A stretch of 53,322 nt of DNA from positions 1 to 53,322 of the forward strand of contig JADJUV010000178.1 of the NCBI GenBank assembly GCA_016716885.1. Reading direction: 5' to 3'. A model generated the notes under the pieces. That model saw only the letters and a program-made list of their open reading frames with translations. It was not told the origin of the DNA and ran no database searches. This DNA comes from Candidatus Trichofilum aggregatum. Lineage in GTDB: Bacteria > Chloroflexota > Anaerolineae > Promineifilales > Promineifilaceae. Every line of letters starts with the position of its first letter. Positions within the stretch are counted from its first letter, which is position 1. Shown piece by piece: positions 1 through 8,853 of this stretch. Position numbers and translations under genes: made by a program.

Positions 1-1013
1 CGGCGAAGCGCATGGCGTTGTAGATGATTATGCGTCGCGATTGTCAAACAGGGCACGGAAGTTGAAGGGGATGAAGGCCAGGTAGACGACCAACACCACC
101 AGTGTCAGCGGTAGCAGGATTCGCGCGATGAGGCTACCGAGGTGGCTCGGCTTCCCGGCATCCAAAGCTTGCCGGTTGGGGCGCGGTTGGGTCGTAAATG
201 ACGGCCGTAGCCACTACCGGGATCAGCCCGCCACCACCAGCGATAAGGCGCATCACCAGGTCTGGAAACTCGTCAAGCGCCGCGAAGGGCCAACAGTGAT
301 CCCGGTGAACAGACCCCCGCCATGACGAAAGTCCACCGCAATGAATAGCTCAAGCGACTTGATCAAAAAGGCAAAGCGATTGGCCGGGTTTTGGGTGGTT
401 GGCCGTCAAAAACGCACCGACTTTCGCCCAGGCCGGGAGGCGGATGCATCTCGCCATCAAGGTGAGTGTTAATAAAACGGCGTGTTCCTGCTGGGGTAGA
501 CCAGGAGCACGTATACCTGCGATGATCGTTACCAACCCAATGATGGCACCAAGACGCCAACGTTTATGGCCGACGGCGGTGAGGTAGAACAACACAAAGG
601 AGGAGATCTTCGAGGCCAGCAGAGTAGTGCTGGCAGGAACTCAGTGGCTATCCCTGGCTAAAGTTTAGCATCTACGGACCGCACAACGCTGATCGTCGAA
701 AGCCACCAGAATAACAAGCCGTTGGCGAACAAGGCTAGCGGGATGACCCAGGCCCAGGCTACGGCGAATCGTGTCGCCTGGGCGGCCCGCATATTCGAGG
801 GCGGTGGAACCCAGGCTGAGTAGAGCAGATTGTCGGGCGCAGCCGCGTGACTGGCCGCCAATTGCTTGGCTTAAGCGTCACTTTCGCCCGCATCCGGGGC
901 TGTCCGAAATACGCTAATTCCGAGCCTCCGGGTTCTCGGCCAGCGCGCTTATGGTCTGCCGGTACGATTCGGTAATCGTTCGGGGTCTGCGGCTTTACTG
1001 ACCCTACGTTCAT
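1..1013 (-). pseudogene. Multi-pass membrane protein, disrupted, C-terminus beyond or near window edge
   Basis: Hydrophobic segments appear in different minus-strand frames: one around 660-860 (VAWAWVIPLALFANGLLFWW), one around 500-595 (GAIIGLVTIIAG), and one around 30-110 (RILLPLTLVVLVVYLAFIPF). A likely start is the ATG at 1013, with a GAGGA ribosome binding site about 10 bases upstream. At least three frame changes are needed to join the pieces, so the gene is either decayed or damaged by sequence errors. The alternation of membrane spans with short loops suggests an integral membrane protein with several spans. I do not recognise the family with any certainty and assign no function. Confidence 0.4.
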
Positions 1014-1239
1014 GGGTTTGTTTTCCTCATCGCTTTTTGTCAATTCTCTACCGCCCTCGTAACGCTGTAGTCTCATCAGCGCAAAAAGATCAGCCTCAGT
1101 TTACCAGAATCGGAGCATTAAAGACTACCACCTGACCCAGGTTGAAGCGCACATGTGCTTGACAGGATGGTCTCCTTTCGCGGGGCCGCCACTCTCCTTG
1201 CCCAATTTCCCGCTAGACAAACCCACCCTACATTGTTGC

Positions 1240-1270
1240 TATACTACCGCAATCGGTAAGACCTCTTACC
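1240..1270 (+). promoter_or_regulatory. Putative promoter -10 element and palindromic operator upstream of FadR-like gene
   Basis: A TATACT box lies at 1240-1245. It is followed at 1255-1270 by a perfect inverted repeat, GGTAAGA-CC-TCTTACC (7-bp arms, 2-bp centre). The repeat sits just upstream of the AAGGAG ribosome binding site (about 1274) and the ATG at 1285 of a GntR/FadR-like regulator. GntR-family proteins commonly bind short palindromes of this geometry and control their own genes, so autoregulation is the natural inference. No convincing -35 box was found. Confidence 0.5.
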
Positions 1271-1284
1271 ATTAAGGAGCACGC

Positions 1285-1927
1285 ATGAACTGGGACACCC
1301 CGCCCCAAACCGGCCGAACTGGCCGAATCTCGCCTCATCGAAGCCATTCTGAAAGAGCAATTTCCCTATTGGGTCAAACCCCTACCCGCCGAACGCGACC
1401 TGGCCTTCCGCCTGGGCGTCATCGTCCACCTTGCGCGAGAACGCTGCAACGGCTGGCACGAGATGGCTGGATTGACATTAACACGGTTTCGCGAGACACG
1501 CGGGTCAGGTTATTGGCAGGAAGGTAATCAGAGCGTCTTGGGCGTCCTGGCCGTTTCCCCGCAGTATGCCCCGGCCGATTTTGTGCCCAATTTTGTTGCA
1601 GGTGCGGCAACTCCTGGCCCGGCCTATACCCGATTGGCGGGGTGGAACACGCAGCCGCGTCCCTCCCCTTTCTCCACTCCCTACCCCCTTACCCGACACC
1701 CACTCCGCCCACACCACCGCCGACTGGGAAACTGCCACCGCCTCACTGCATCGCCTCTGGCAATCACATTCACCCCTCATCCTCAACGGTTTTCTCAGCC
1801 CTGTACCAGGCAATGGGACTGTCTCATTTTGCCCAGCCCGAACGCCGCGCTCACTCGCAGGCGTTTTTACCGGGCGCTAGAAGAGCAGGTAGAAAAAGGG
1901 ATGGGGTTGCGGCAAAACGGGTCCTGA
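1285..1927 (+). pseudogene. FadR-like GntR-family transcriptional regulator, frameshifted
   Basis: Joined across frames, the N-terminal part reads as a GntR winged-helix domain of the FadR type. Recognisable pieces are AESRLIEAILKEQFP, LPAERDLAFRLGV, LQRLARDGWIDI and then YWQEGNQSVLGVLA, which parallel the E. coli FadR order (PAERELSE..., LQRLARDGWLTIQHG). The later part (QYAPADFVPN, VRQLLA, FYRALEEQVEKG) fits the helical FadR effector domain, which in E. coli binds acyl-CoA. Length of about 210 codons agrees with FadR (about 240). Frame changes occur near 1305, 1440-1470 and 1600. It precedes a GlpD-like gene on the same strand, so a role in lipid or glycerol-phosphate metabolism is plausible but inferred. 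Confidence 0.65.
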
Positions 1928-1977
1928 CCAGTCACGTAATGCAGGGAGAGTGTCTCATCGGCAGAAGATTGATAGTG

Positions 1978-2021
1978 GAGGGGAGTGTGGAGGGTGAGCG
2001 GCCCTCCTCCTCACTCCCCTC
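1978..2021. repeat. Imperfect hairpin between FadR-like and GlpD-like genes
   Basis: GAGGGGAGTG at 1978-1987 pairs with CACTCCCCTC at 2012-2021, and an inner GGAGGG/CCCTCC pairing extends the stem. There is no T-run on the plus side, so it is not a classic terminator. It may be a processing or spacing element. Confidence 0.4.
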
Positions 2022-2033
2022 TCCCAAAAAAAC

Positions 2034-3560
2034 ATGTGGACAAAGTTGGCGTCAATACACCTGGGAACAACTCAACCGGCCCTGGGACATCATTGTCATT
2101 GGGGGCGGCATTGCGGCAGAGGTTTTGCGCCCGAGGCGGCGCAGGCGGGCCTGCGGGTATTGCTCCTGGAAGGGCGTGATTTCCGCTTCCGGCACATCCA
2201 GCCGCTCCAGCAAACTGGTCATGGCGGTTTACGCTACCCCAAACGGGCAAATCCTCACCACCCTGCACTCCGTCCAGGAGCGGGAACGCCTGCTCGAAGA
2301 AGGCTGGGGTTAGTCAACCCGCTCGGTTTCCTCTTTGCCCACTACAAAGATGACGGCGTGCCCCGCTGGATGATGGGTTGGCCTTGGCCGTGTACGACAC
2401 CCTGGGCATGAACTGGGGCGACGTTACTCCCCACCGAGGCCATTCTGCGCCGCATTCCCACGCTATCGCCCGAGCAGTTACGGGGCGGATTCCGCTACTT
2501 TGACGCCCAAACGGATGATGCCCGGCTGGTTTACGGGTCCTTCGGGAGGTGCGAGATGGTGGTCTGGCCCTGAATTATGCCCGGGTGGAAATATCCTGAG
2601 CCAGAACGATGGTCAGGTGTGGTGTGGTGGTGAGGGATGTGGCCCCAGGCGCGGCCGCGGCTTCTCTGGAACTCCAGGCAAAGTGGTGGTCAACGCCACT
2701 GGGCCGAAACGGACACCCCTGCGCGGCAACCTGAGCCAGAGCGCACAAAATGCGGCCGCTACGAGGTGTGATCTGGTCATTTCCGGCAAACCGGCTACCC
2801 GCCAATCGCGCTCAGCTTCAAACACCCGGTAGACCGTCGCCCCATCATGTGGGCATCCCCTGGGAAGGCGTCACCCTTTTGGCACCACCGATGGATCATC
2901 AGCCCCTAACCGCCGAACCAGCCATCACCGCCGATGAAGTCGGCTACCTGCTCGAAGGCCGCACCACGCTTTCCCCGGACAAGAAATCACGACCGCCGAT
3001 GTGCAAGCCACTTTGCCGGGGTGCGCCCCGTGGTCAACACCGGGCAAACCGACCCCATCGAAGAGGTCACGGGAGCGCGTGGTCTGGTGGGAAAATGGGT
3101 TACTAACCAGATGGGGGCAAGTTGACGACCTTCCGGGTGATGGCCTTGGATGCCCTGGAAATGATCACATCACCATTTGCCCAACATGCCCGTTTTCCGC
3201 AAAGGGCGGTGCTGGATGAGGTGGTGACACCAACCTGTGCCGATCTGGCCTTACCCTGCCCACTTGAAGCGTTGATTGGGCGGTATGGCGAGGACGCGGC
3301 CGCGCTCCTCAGCCAATCCCCCGCCGAAGAATGGCAACCATCGCCCATACCCCACCCTCTGGGCCGAACTTACGCTGGGCGGCCTACGCCGAAGGTCATT
3401 CACCCGGGATGACTTGCTCCTGCGTCGCACCCGGTTGGGCCTGCTCCCTGCCGCCGGGGGGCCTGCCCTGGATGCAGCGAGATTCGCCCCATCGTTCAGC
3501 CGGAGTTGGGTTGGGAGGACACTCGCTAGGTAGAAGAGCTAGATAATTACACCCACACGT
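2034..3560 (+). pseudogene. glpD: FAD-dependent glycerol-3-phosphate dehydrogenase-like (GlpD/DAO family), frameshifted
   Basis: The pieces follow GlpD order through all three frames. The N-terminal FAD-binding Rossmann motif is at about 2085-2120 (WDIIVIGGGI). Next come RVLLLEGRDF, SGTSSRSSKLV, the HGGLRYPK-like stretch, QERERLLEEGWG, a MMGW-containing segment, GGFRYFDAQTDDARL, KVVVNATG, and a substrate-domain stretch (PIMWASPWEGVTLLGTTDG after correction). The C-terminal DAO_C-type domain has ERVVWWENGLLT, LTTFRVMALDALEM and LIGRYGEDAAALL. GlpD oxidises sn-glycerol 3-phosphate to dihydroxyacetone phosphate and passes electrons to quinones at the membrane. I count at least eight frame changes over about 1.5 kb, far too many for expression as written. 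Because every domain remains alignable, consensus error is a serious alternative to gene decay. Confidence 0.75.
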
Positions 3561-3747
3561 TGGCATGGGGCTCAGTCTGCCGGGATTGTGGGGCAGGGGA
3601 AAGAAATCGTCAATGGCTAAGCCATGGGTTGTGTTTCAAGGTAGGTTGACAGATCAATGCCTGGCACGGGCGGGAATTCGTCATGGTCAGGTTTACCTGG
3701 GCCCTTGATGAGAAGGTGATTGCTGCTCACTGGTAACTGTTTACTGT

Positions 3748-5039
3748 TCACTTGAGGCCGCGGGCGTCAACGTCCCCGAATAGTCGCGCCCCACCGGGTT
3801 CCCGCTCATAACGACCAAACTCCGCACGGGGATGTCGTAGGTGGCTGTTATCTTCTTCACCGGTCAGCGTAAGGGTACACGTTTCCATGCGGCCATTGGC
3901 CTGCTCGCGGATGGTGTCACTCTGGGGCACATCGGGCCAGGCCGGGCTGAGGTTGTTCCCTTCGGCGACCACTGGTTCAGTGACCACCCATTCCCAGATG
4001 TTAAACGTGTACCATGGTTGATAAACTGGCTCTTGAATGTATTGCGGCACATCCTGACACACCTGCACATTCTGATAGTTGGGCACATCCTCGCACACAT
4101 ATTCATCCTGGCACTGCTGTTCCGTGCAGCTACATCCCGATCATCACAGGTGCCGTCATCATAACAGACCGTTTCCGTGTAATCATAAACAGAGACGGAT
4201 TGGCACGATTGTTCGTAGCCACACTCCTGCCGGGAGCCTGCCAGTTGTGATTCCATGTGACACTGCTCCACATACCCAGTCAGCACATCGTTGTAATGGT
4301 GAATTTTCTCCTCCGTGCTGATAAGGTCGGCCGTGGCGGGTAAGGCCCAATCGCCTCGTTCGTTGTACTTATACTCCTCAAGCAAGATGGTGCGTTGCCA
4401 ATACACATCCGTGACCGTTACTGGCTCCGGCTGATCGGTGGCCCACAGTAGGGCAAAACCAGCTATGACACAGAATCCGCACACCAGTAGGAGTGCCGCC
4501 ACGCCCAGGCCAATACCCATGAAGGCGGAACGAGAGGCAGGACGAGAGACGGGTTTGACCGCGGCCGCGACCGGTTTCTCCCCTTTGGCTACCGTAGCCG
4601 CACCACAAGCCGGGCAACTCATCTCATTTGTTTCTTGTTGGCAGTTCGGGCATTGACGGCTGGCATAGCCCACATCCACCAGATTGGCGTTGCAATGGGG
4701 GCATATCGGTGTGCCCGGCTTGATTTTGCCACCGCAAAATTCACAGGTCTCGTCGGAGAGATGCTGGGTCGGGTCTACGCCTCGTTCGGCCAGTTCGCTT
4801 GGGCTGAGGTAGCGGCCGCGTTGCCCTGGCTCCTGATACGTTTCGCTGGCATCCTTGGGGTGGGCACAGGATGGACACACTTTGACAGAACCGGGGATGG
4901 GGGTGCGGCCGCAACTGCTGCATGTCCACTCCGACTCAAACGTGCCTACATATTTTCGCTCTGTGCCAGGCGTCGCCTGTTGTCCAGCTTTACTGGCATC
5001 CACCCGGCGACTGGTAGAGACCACTTGTTTTTTCGCCAT
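3748..5039 (-). CDS. Zinc-ribbon membrane protein with Cys-rich extracytoplasmic domain (one frameshift)
   Basis: The chosen start, ATG at 5039 (MAKKQVVS), has AGGA nine bases upstream; an ATG at 5045 is too close to it. Residues about 40-65 and 100-150 hold paired zinc-ribbon cysteines (CSSCG...CPSC, CEFCGGKI...CPHC, CPNCQ...CPACG). One membrane span follows near residues 172-195 (IGLGVAALLLVCGFCVIAGF). The C-terminal domain is rich in Tyr, Trp and Cys, with motifs such as VYWQRTILLEEY, EKIHHYNDVL and YNIWEW-like PWYTFNIWEW. Similar zinc-ribbon plus Cys/Tyr-rich ectodomain proteins are common, uncharacterised proteins in Chloroflexota. A frame change near 4110-4130 separates the last 115 codons, and another is likely close to the C-terminus. 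Function unknown. Confidence 0.7.
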
Positions 5040-5097
5040 AATCATCGTTCCTGTTGGCCCATTTGAGGCACAACGTTGAATTCCTGAAAAACTCGCA

Positions 5098-5160
5098 CCA
5101 CGGCGCAAAGGACGCCAAGCCAAGAAAAATTCGTGTTAATTCATTGGCTTCTTTTCTGCC
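5098..5160. repeat. Intergenic repeat family (GCGCAAAGGACGCCA / TTCGTGTTAATTC words)
   Basis: The words GGCGCAAAGGACGCCAAG and AATTCGTGTTAATTCATTGGCTT recur at 43007-43040 and, as the reverse complement, at 48866-48935. All copies lie between genes. The 5161-5277 stretch that follows holds nothing recognisable before the promoter. Confidence 0.7.
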
Positions 5161-5277
5161 CCCCAATTTTATACGCACAGTCGAGCTAACCGTCTCATCA
5201 TACGCCATGCACCCAGAACAGGCAACGCCCGCGGCCGTCGCAAAACACCCTTATTTTACTCATTTTCTTTTAACATA

Positions 5278-5307
5278 TTGACGAGCCGCCCGTTTTTATG
5301 CTAGACT
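5278..5307 (+). promoter_or_regulatory. Sigma70-type promoter
   Basis: TTGACG at 5278-5283 and TAGACT at 5302-5307 are separated by 18 bases. Transcription would begin near 5314 and run through a 21-codon ORF and a terminator. Confidence 0.5.
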
Positions 5308-5441
5308 TTCGCCCGGTTCAACAAAACCCCATTCATTTTGCAGGCGGTCCCTAAAACCAGGGCGTACCCAGATGGATGAAACCAGCGAGTGAGCGTTCAC
5401 TCTGTTCTCAGCACTCAGTACTATTCTCGTAGGAGGCGTAT

Positions 5442-5507
5442 ATGCAAGTAACCACATTTGCTCAAACAAACACACTCGGTGTCAACGTCTCTGCGCCTCG
5501 GGTTTAA
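5442..5507 (+). CDS. 21-residue leader-like peptide
   Basis: The ORF starts at ATG 5442, with a perfect AGGAGG at 5431-5436 (five-base spacing), and stops at TAA 5505-5507. The peptide begins MQVTTFAQTNTLG and ends SAPRV. It contains no run of one amino acid of the kind used for classic amino-acid attenuation, and no membrane segment. Its stop codon falls inside the left arm of a hairpin (5502-5510), and a terminator follows. The arrangement of promoter, long untranslated leader, strong ribosome binding site, tiny ORF and hairpins resembles a leader peptide or a small-protein gene. A chance ORF is less likely given the ribosome binding site, but translation is unproven. Confidence 0.45.
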   Translation: MQVTTFAQTNTLGVNVSAPRV

Positions 5508-5537
5508 TCGCCTGATCCCCTCTTCTTTCGATTAAAC
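5502..5537 (+). promoter_or_regulatory. Hairpin overlapping the stop codon of the small ORF
   Basis: GTTTAATCG at 5502-5510 and CGATTAAAC at 5529-5537 form a perfect 9-bp inverted repeat with an 18-base loop. A ribosome stopping at 5505-5507 would cover the left arm, so ribosome position could affect folding. Confidence 0.45.
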
Positions 5538-5545
5538 ATCCCCTG

Positions 5546-5576
5546 GCCGCAGGTGTTTTCACCTGTGGCTTTTTTG
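5546..5576 (+). terminator. Intrinsic terminator after the small ORF
   Basis: GCCGCAGGTG at 5546-5555 pairs with CACCTGTGGC at 5560-5569 (one mismatch) around a TTTT loop. It is followed directly by a T-run and TTTGTTT. Confidence 0.75.
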
Positions 5577-5861
5577 TTTCCTGGGCCTGATCCCAGAAAT
5601 CCAGCTTTTTAGAGAAGCCAGATTCCTCGCGGACAAGCCCAACCCCCCTTTCAGCCAAAAAAGCCATTCTTCTGCCCATAGCCTGCCTGGCTATGAGCCT
5701 CATGCCATGTCCTAAGGGGGGGTATTGGGCCTGGTTGAATAACGCAGTGGTGCGGGGTTTTGGAGATTAAGAGACTGAGAGATTGAGAGATTTCTAACAG
5801 CGCACACGCACCACGCACTACGCAACACGAAACACATTTACACTTGAGGATTTCCAACACC
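5577..5861. other. Intergenic region with low-complexity words
   Basis: No convincing gene. It includes a purine-rich stretch of GAGATTAAGAGACTGAGAG-type words (about 5763-5795), which returns in reverse complement near 40868-40905 and 31128. It also has a run of CGCACCACGCACTACG-type words (about 5801-5835) that recurs near 40800. These look like the same intergenic word families seen elsewhere in the window. Confidence 0.5.
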
Positions 5862-6839
5862 ATGACTCGTTTTGAATGGCCTGACTCTTTTGATTCTTTT
5901 GATCCAACTAACCTGAGCCGCCAGGCGCATCGCGGCCGCAAAGGGAAAATGCCCAAACATTTGCGGCCCGCCCCTGTGGCTCACAAACAAGATGACATCG
6001 TCCAGATGGATGAGGGGGATGATTATGTGCCCAGCTACGCGGCCGCGCTCGATCCCCTGCACCATGAACGCCAATGGGTAATCAACTCCACCCTCTCCTT
6101 CTACCAGGACAAACTCATCACCGACCTCACCCGCCTGGTGAAAGGGGGCAAAGAAGCCAACGTCTACCTTTGTCTGGCAGGAACCACCGTAGAGCAAGAT
6201 TTGTTGGCGGCCAAACTGTACCGGCCGCGCATGTTACGCACCTTAAAAAATAACGCCATTTACAAAGATGGGCGCATCTTGCGTGATAGCGAAGGCAAGG
6301 AGATCAGGGGTAGCCGCGAACTCCGCGCCATGCAGAAAAAGACCCGCTTTGGTAAAGATTTGGATTTGACCGCCTGGATTGAACATGAGTTTCAGGTGCA
6401 AAAACAGCTTTACCAGGCCGGGGCTGATGTGCCGCAACCTATTGCGCACGGTGGCAACACCATCTTGATGGCCTACCTGGGTGATGAATACCAGGCCGCG
6501 CCCACCCTCAGTGATGTGGCCCTACCGGCCGACGAAGCGCAGGTGCAGTTCCGCCGCATCATGAGCAACGTGGAGCGAATGCTGGCCCATCATCTGGTGC
6601 ATGGCGACCTCTCCGCTTACAACATCCTGTACTGGGAAGGGGAAATCGCCATTATTGACTTCCCGCAAATGGTGGATGCCCGCAAAAACCAACACGCTTA
6701 CACCTTGTTGGAGCGGGATGTGACCCGGGTGTGTCAATACTTTACGCCACTGGGGGTGAGGGCCAATGGGCGAGGGATCGCGGCCGCGTTGTGGGACCGC
6801 TACCTCACCGACCCCCGGAGCTTTTATCATCTTACCTAA
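5862..6839 (+). CDS. RIO1-family atypical serine protein kinase
   Basis: The start, ATG 5862, has GAGGA eleven bases upstream; an in-frame TTG at 5844 lies in the ribosome binding site itself. The 325-residue protein shows RIO-kinase hallmarks. These are a nucleotide loop KGGKEANVY (94-102), an ATP-anchoring Lys in LLAAKLY (about 118), the catalytic loop HGDLSAYNIL (247-256) and the metal-binding IIDFPQ (264-269). RIO kinases lack the activation loop of ordinary eukaryotic-type kinases. They are best known in ribosome maturation in archaea and eukaryotes, and bacterial roles are poorly known. It stands alone between two repeat-rich intergenic regions. The family call is firm; its substrate is unknown. 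Confidence 0.9.
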   Translation: MTRFEWPDSFDSFDPTNLSRQAHRGRKGKMPKHLRPAPVAHKQDDIVQMDEGDDYVPSYAAALDPLHHERQWVINSTLSFYQDKLITDLTRLVKGGKEANVYLCLAGTTVEQDLLAAKLYRPRMLRTLKNNAIYKDGRILRDSEGKEIRGSRELRAMQKKTRFGKDLDLTAWIEHEFQVQKQLYQAGADVPQPIAHGGNTILMAYLGDEYQAAPTLSDVALPADEAQVQFRRIMSNVERMLAHHLVHGDLSAYNILYWEGEIAIIDFPQMVDARKNQHAYTLLERDVTRVCQYFTPLGVRANGRGIAAALWDRYLTDPRSFYHLT

Positions 6840-6849
6840 AGAAAAGAAG

Positions 6850-6968
6850 GGTCACAGAGCATCACAGAGGAGACACAGAGAACCACAGAGACTTCAAAGA
6901 TGATTTAGCTTTTCTCTGTGAATCTCTGTGCCTTCCTCTCCGTGCCCTCTGTGTAATCTCTTTTTTTG
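6850..6968. repeat. Intergenic CACAGAG/CTCTGTG inverted repeat, copy A
   Basis: A cluster of CACAGAG words (6850-6895) is followed by CTCTGTG words (6912-6955), so the region can fold into a long imperfect hairpin. Copy B is at about 22925-23035 and a shorter copy C is at about 44730-44800. A T-run at 6960-6966 could let it act as a terminator. Confidence 0.75.
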
Positions 6969-6993
6969 ATCTTCATACGGAAACTCGTTCAAC

Positions 6994-8253
6994 ATGAACC
7001 GTAAATTACCTGCTTATACCGTTTTTCTCATCCTCAGCGGGGGAATGGCTTTTTTCTTCACCGTTTGGGGTTTTATTACCGGCATCTACCGGGTGGAAGA
7101 TGTGGGGCTGAACCCATTCCAACTGGTTATGTTAGGCACAGCCTTAGAAGTGGCTGTCCTATTGTTTGAAATTCCCACCGGCATCGTCGCCGACTTACGC
7201 AGTCGCCGCCTGTCCCTGCTCATCGGTTACGTCATCATCGGGGCGGGTTTCCTGATGGAAGGGTTATTCCCTTTTTTCGTGCCCGTGCTCCTGGCTCAGG
7301 TGGTGTGGGGCATTGGTTATACCTTCACCAGCGGGGCGCAAGATGCCTGGCTGGCTGACGAAATCGGCGAAAGTAAGCTGACCCAGGCGTATCTGCGGGC
7401 CTCCCAAGTGGGGTTAGTGGCGACCTTATTAGGGTTGGGTGTGGGGATGGGGTTGGGTTCCATCCGCCATAACCTGCCCATGCTCATTGGTGGAGCGGGC
7501 ATTATCGTGATGGCCGCGTTTCTGGCGGTGGTTATGCCGGAAACGGGGTTCAAACCGACGCCGCAACCAGACCGTACTTCATGGCAGAAGATGGGGCACA
7601 CGTTCAAGGAAGGGATCAGGGTGGTCCGCGGCCGCGATACCCTCATCGTCATCATGCTCATCGCCATCATCTTTGGCCTGTCCAGCGAAGGGCGTGACCG
7701 TTTGTGGCAAGCTCACCTGCTCACCAACTTCACCTTCCCCCAGATAGGTGGCATGACCGCCGTTACCTGGTTTGGCCTGATCGAAGTTGTGCTCATCTTC
7801 CTCAACTTAGGCATAACCGAATTCATCCGGCGGCGACCGGGCCTGAACCAGCGGCGTACAGCCATCACCATGCAGGCCGTAATGACAGTGGGCTACCTGG
7901 CGACCATGACCATTTTCGCCCTGACCGGCAACTTCGGTCTGGCCATGAGTGCCATCACCCTCAACTCGGTGATGCGGGTGGCTAACGGTCCTTTGTACAA
8001 TGCCTGGCTCAACCGGGAAATAGCCGAACCCCAGGTGCGAGCCACCGTTTTGTCCATGAACGGTCAGCTTGATGCCTTCGGTCAGATCATTGGCGGTGTC
8101 ATGATGGCCGCCGTCGCCCAATGGTTGGGTATCCGCATGGCCCTGTTGGGTGTGGTTATCCTGCTTCTACCCGTGTTAGTTTTGTATGGACTGGCCTTCC
8201 GCCTCACCCCCCGTGAATCGGATCCCATCCCCGTGATAGAAGTTGGGGATTAA
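6994..8253 (+). CDS. Major facilitator superfamily transporter
   Basis: The 419-residue protein has about twelve hydrophobic spans. The region after the first two spans (LFEIPTGIVADLRSRRLSLL, about residues 57-76) carries the MFS loop 2-3 signature of the tetracycline/drug-antiporter type. A second Arg-rich cytoplasmic loop (EFIRRRPGLNQRRTA) sits between spans 8 and 9. The middle loop at about residues 185-215 is the usual central cytoplasmic linker. MFS members of this branch are often multidrug or small-molecule exporters, but the substrate cannot be read from the sequence. It is a single gene closed by a strong terminator. Confidence 0.85.
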   Translation: MNRKLPAYTVFLILSGGMAFFFTVWGFITGIYRVEDVGLNPFQLVMLGTALEVAVLLFEIPTGIVADLRSRRLSLLIGYVIIGAGFLMEGLFPFFVPVLLAQVVWGIGYTFTSGAQDAWLADEIGESKLTQAYLRASQVGLVATLLGLGVGMGLGSIRHNLPMLIGGAGIIVMAAFLAVVMPETGFKPTPQPDRTSWQKMGHTFKEGIRVVRGRDTLIVIMLIAIIFGLSSEGRDRLWQAHLLTNFTFPQIGGMTAVTWFGLIEVVLIFLNLGITEFIRRRPGLNQRRTAITMQAVMTVGYLATMTIFALTGNFGLAMSAITLNSVMRVANGPLYNAWLNREIAEPQVRATVLSMNGQLDAFGQIIGGVMMAAVAQWLGIRMALLGVVILLLPVLVLYGLAFRLTPRESDPIPVIEVGD

Positions 8254-8255
8254 AT

Positions 8256-8292
8256 AAAAGGCCCGTCGGCTAAAAACCGACGGGCCTTTTTA
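8256..8292 (+). terminator. Strong intrinsic terminator after the MFS gene
   Basis: AAGGCCCGTCGG (8258-8269) pairs perfectly with CCGACGGGCCTT (8277-8288), with a short A-rich loop and a T-run. The flanking A-run makes it usable from both strands, so it may also serve the convergent lipoprotein gene. Confidence 0.9.
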
Positions 8293-8295
8293 TCG

Positions 8296-8348
8296 TTTGT
8301 CGTGCCGACTTTAGTCGGATAGCCCGCTAAAGCGGTCACTACAAACCC
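8296..8348. repeat. GTAGTGACCGCTTTAGCGGG palindromic repeat, inverted copy
   Basis: It holds ACTTTAGTCGG then CCGCTAAAGCGGTCACTAC. The same 50-bp element is present at 37866-37919 and 37951-38003, and split arms of it occur at 9003-9113. Confidence 0.8.
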
Positions 8349-8355
8349 TATGGGG

Positions 8356-8853
8356 TTATTGGGGCAAGGAGCTAACCGAAACCACCTGGGAGCTGGCATC
8401 AAGGGGATTGGCTGAGACCGTTACGGTCAACATGCTGTCACCAGAAAAGGTCAAAACAGCGTTGCCCGCGGCTGTCACATCCTGATCCAGGGTGTAACCC
8501 AGAGCCGGAATTTCATCTTTGTAGAAGGAAACAACCTCATCAAAAGACATTTTTGTGTAGTAAACAATACTCACAGTTCCAGAAAATTCGGTGTCAATGA
8601 TATCGTAGGCATCAGAGACGAGGGGGAAACCACGTCGCTCCACAGAGGAGCCACTGTCGCCGCTATCGCCTGAATCACCACTGTTACCTGAATCACCGCT
8701 ATTACCGGTGTCACCACTGTTGCCAGTGTCACCACTGTTGCCACTATTGGCGTCATTATTGCCACCAGGCAGACTGCTGGTGCAGGTACAGGCCAACACG
8801 GCCATTACAAGTACAACAATTAACATCATTAACCAGGGGTTACGCTTTTTCAT
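8356..8853 (-). CDS. Small lipoprotein with GNSGD repeats
   Basis: The 165-residue protein starts at 8853 with AAGGAG about ten bases upstream. A lipoprotein signal (LIVVLVMAVLAC, Cys about 22) is followed by a flexible Asn/Gly/Ser/Asp tract at about 35-68, made of repeated GNSGD/GDSGD units. The last 95 residues form a compact domain (RRGFPLVSDAYDII..., MSFDEVVSFYKDEIPALGY) that resembles small domains seen in other Chloroflexota lipoproteins. The tract probably holds that domain away from the membrane. Family and role are unknown. Confidence 0.8.
   Translation of the reverse strand: MKKRNPWLMMLIVVLVMAVLACTCTSSLPGGNNDANSGNSGDTGNSGDTGNSGDSGNSGDSGDSGDSGSSVERRGFPLVSDAYDIIDTEFSGTVSIVYYTKMSFDEVVSFYKDEIPALGYTLDQDVTAAGNAVLTFSGDSMLTVTVSANPLDASSQVVSVSSLPQ

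Noticed and set aside
5278..5576. The small transcript unit as tmRNA
   Set aside because: The encoded peptide ends in PRV rather than an ALAA-like tag, and there is no tRNA-like acceptor domain or CCA end.
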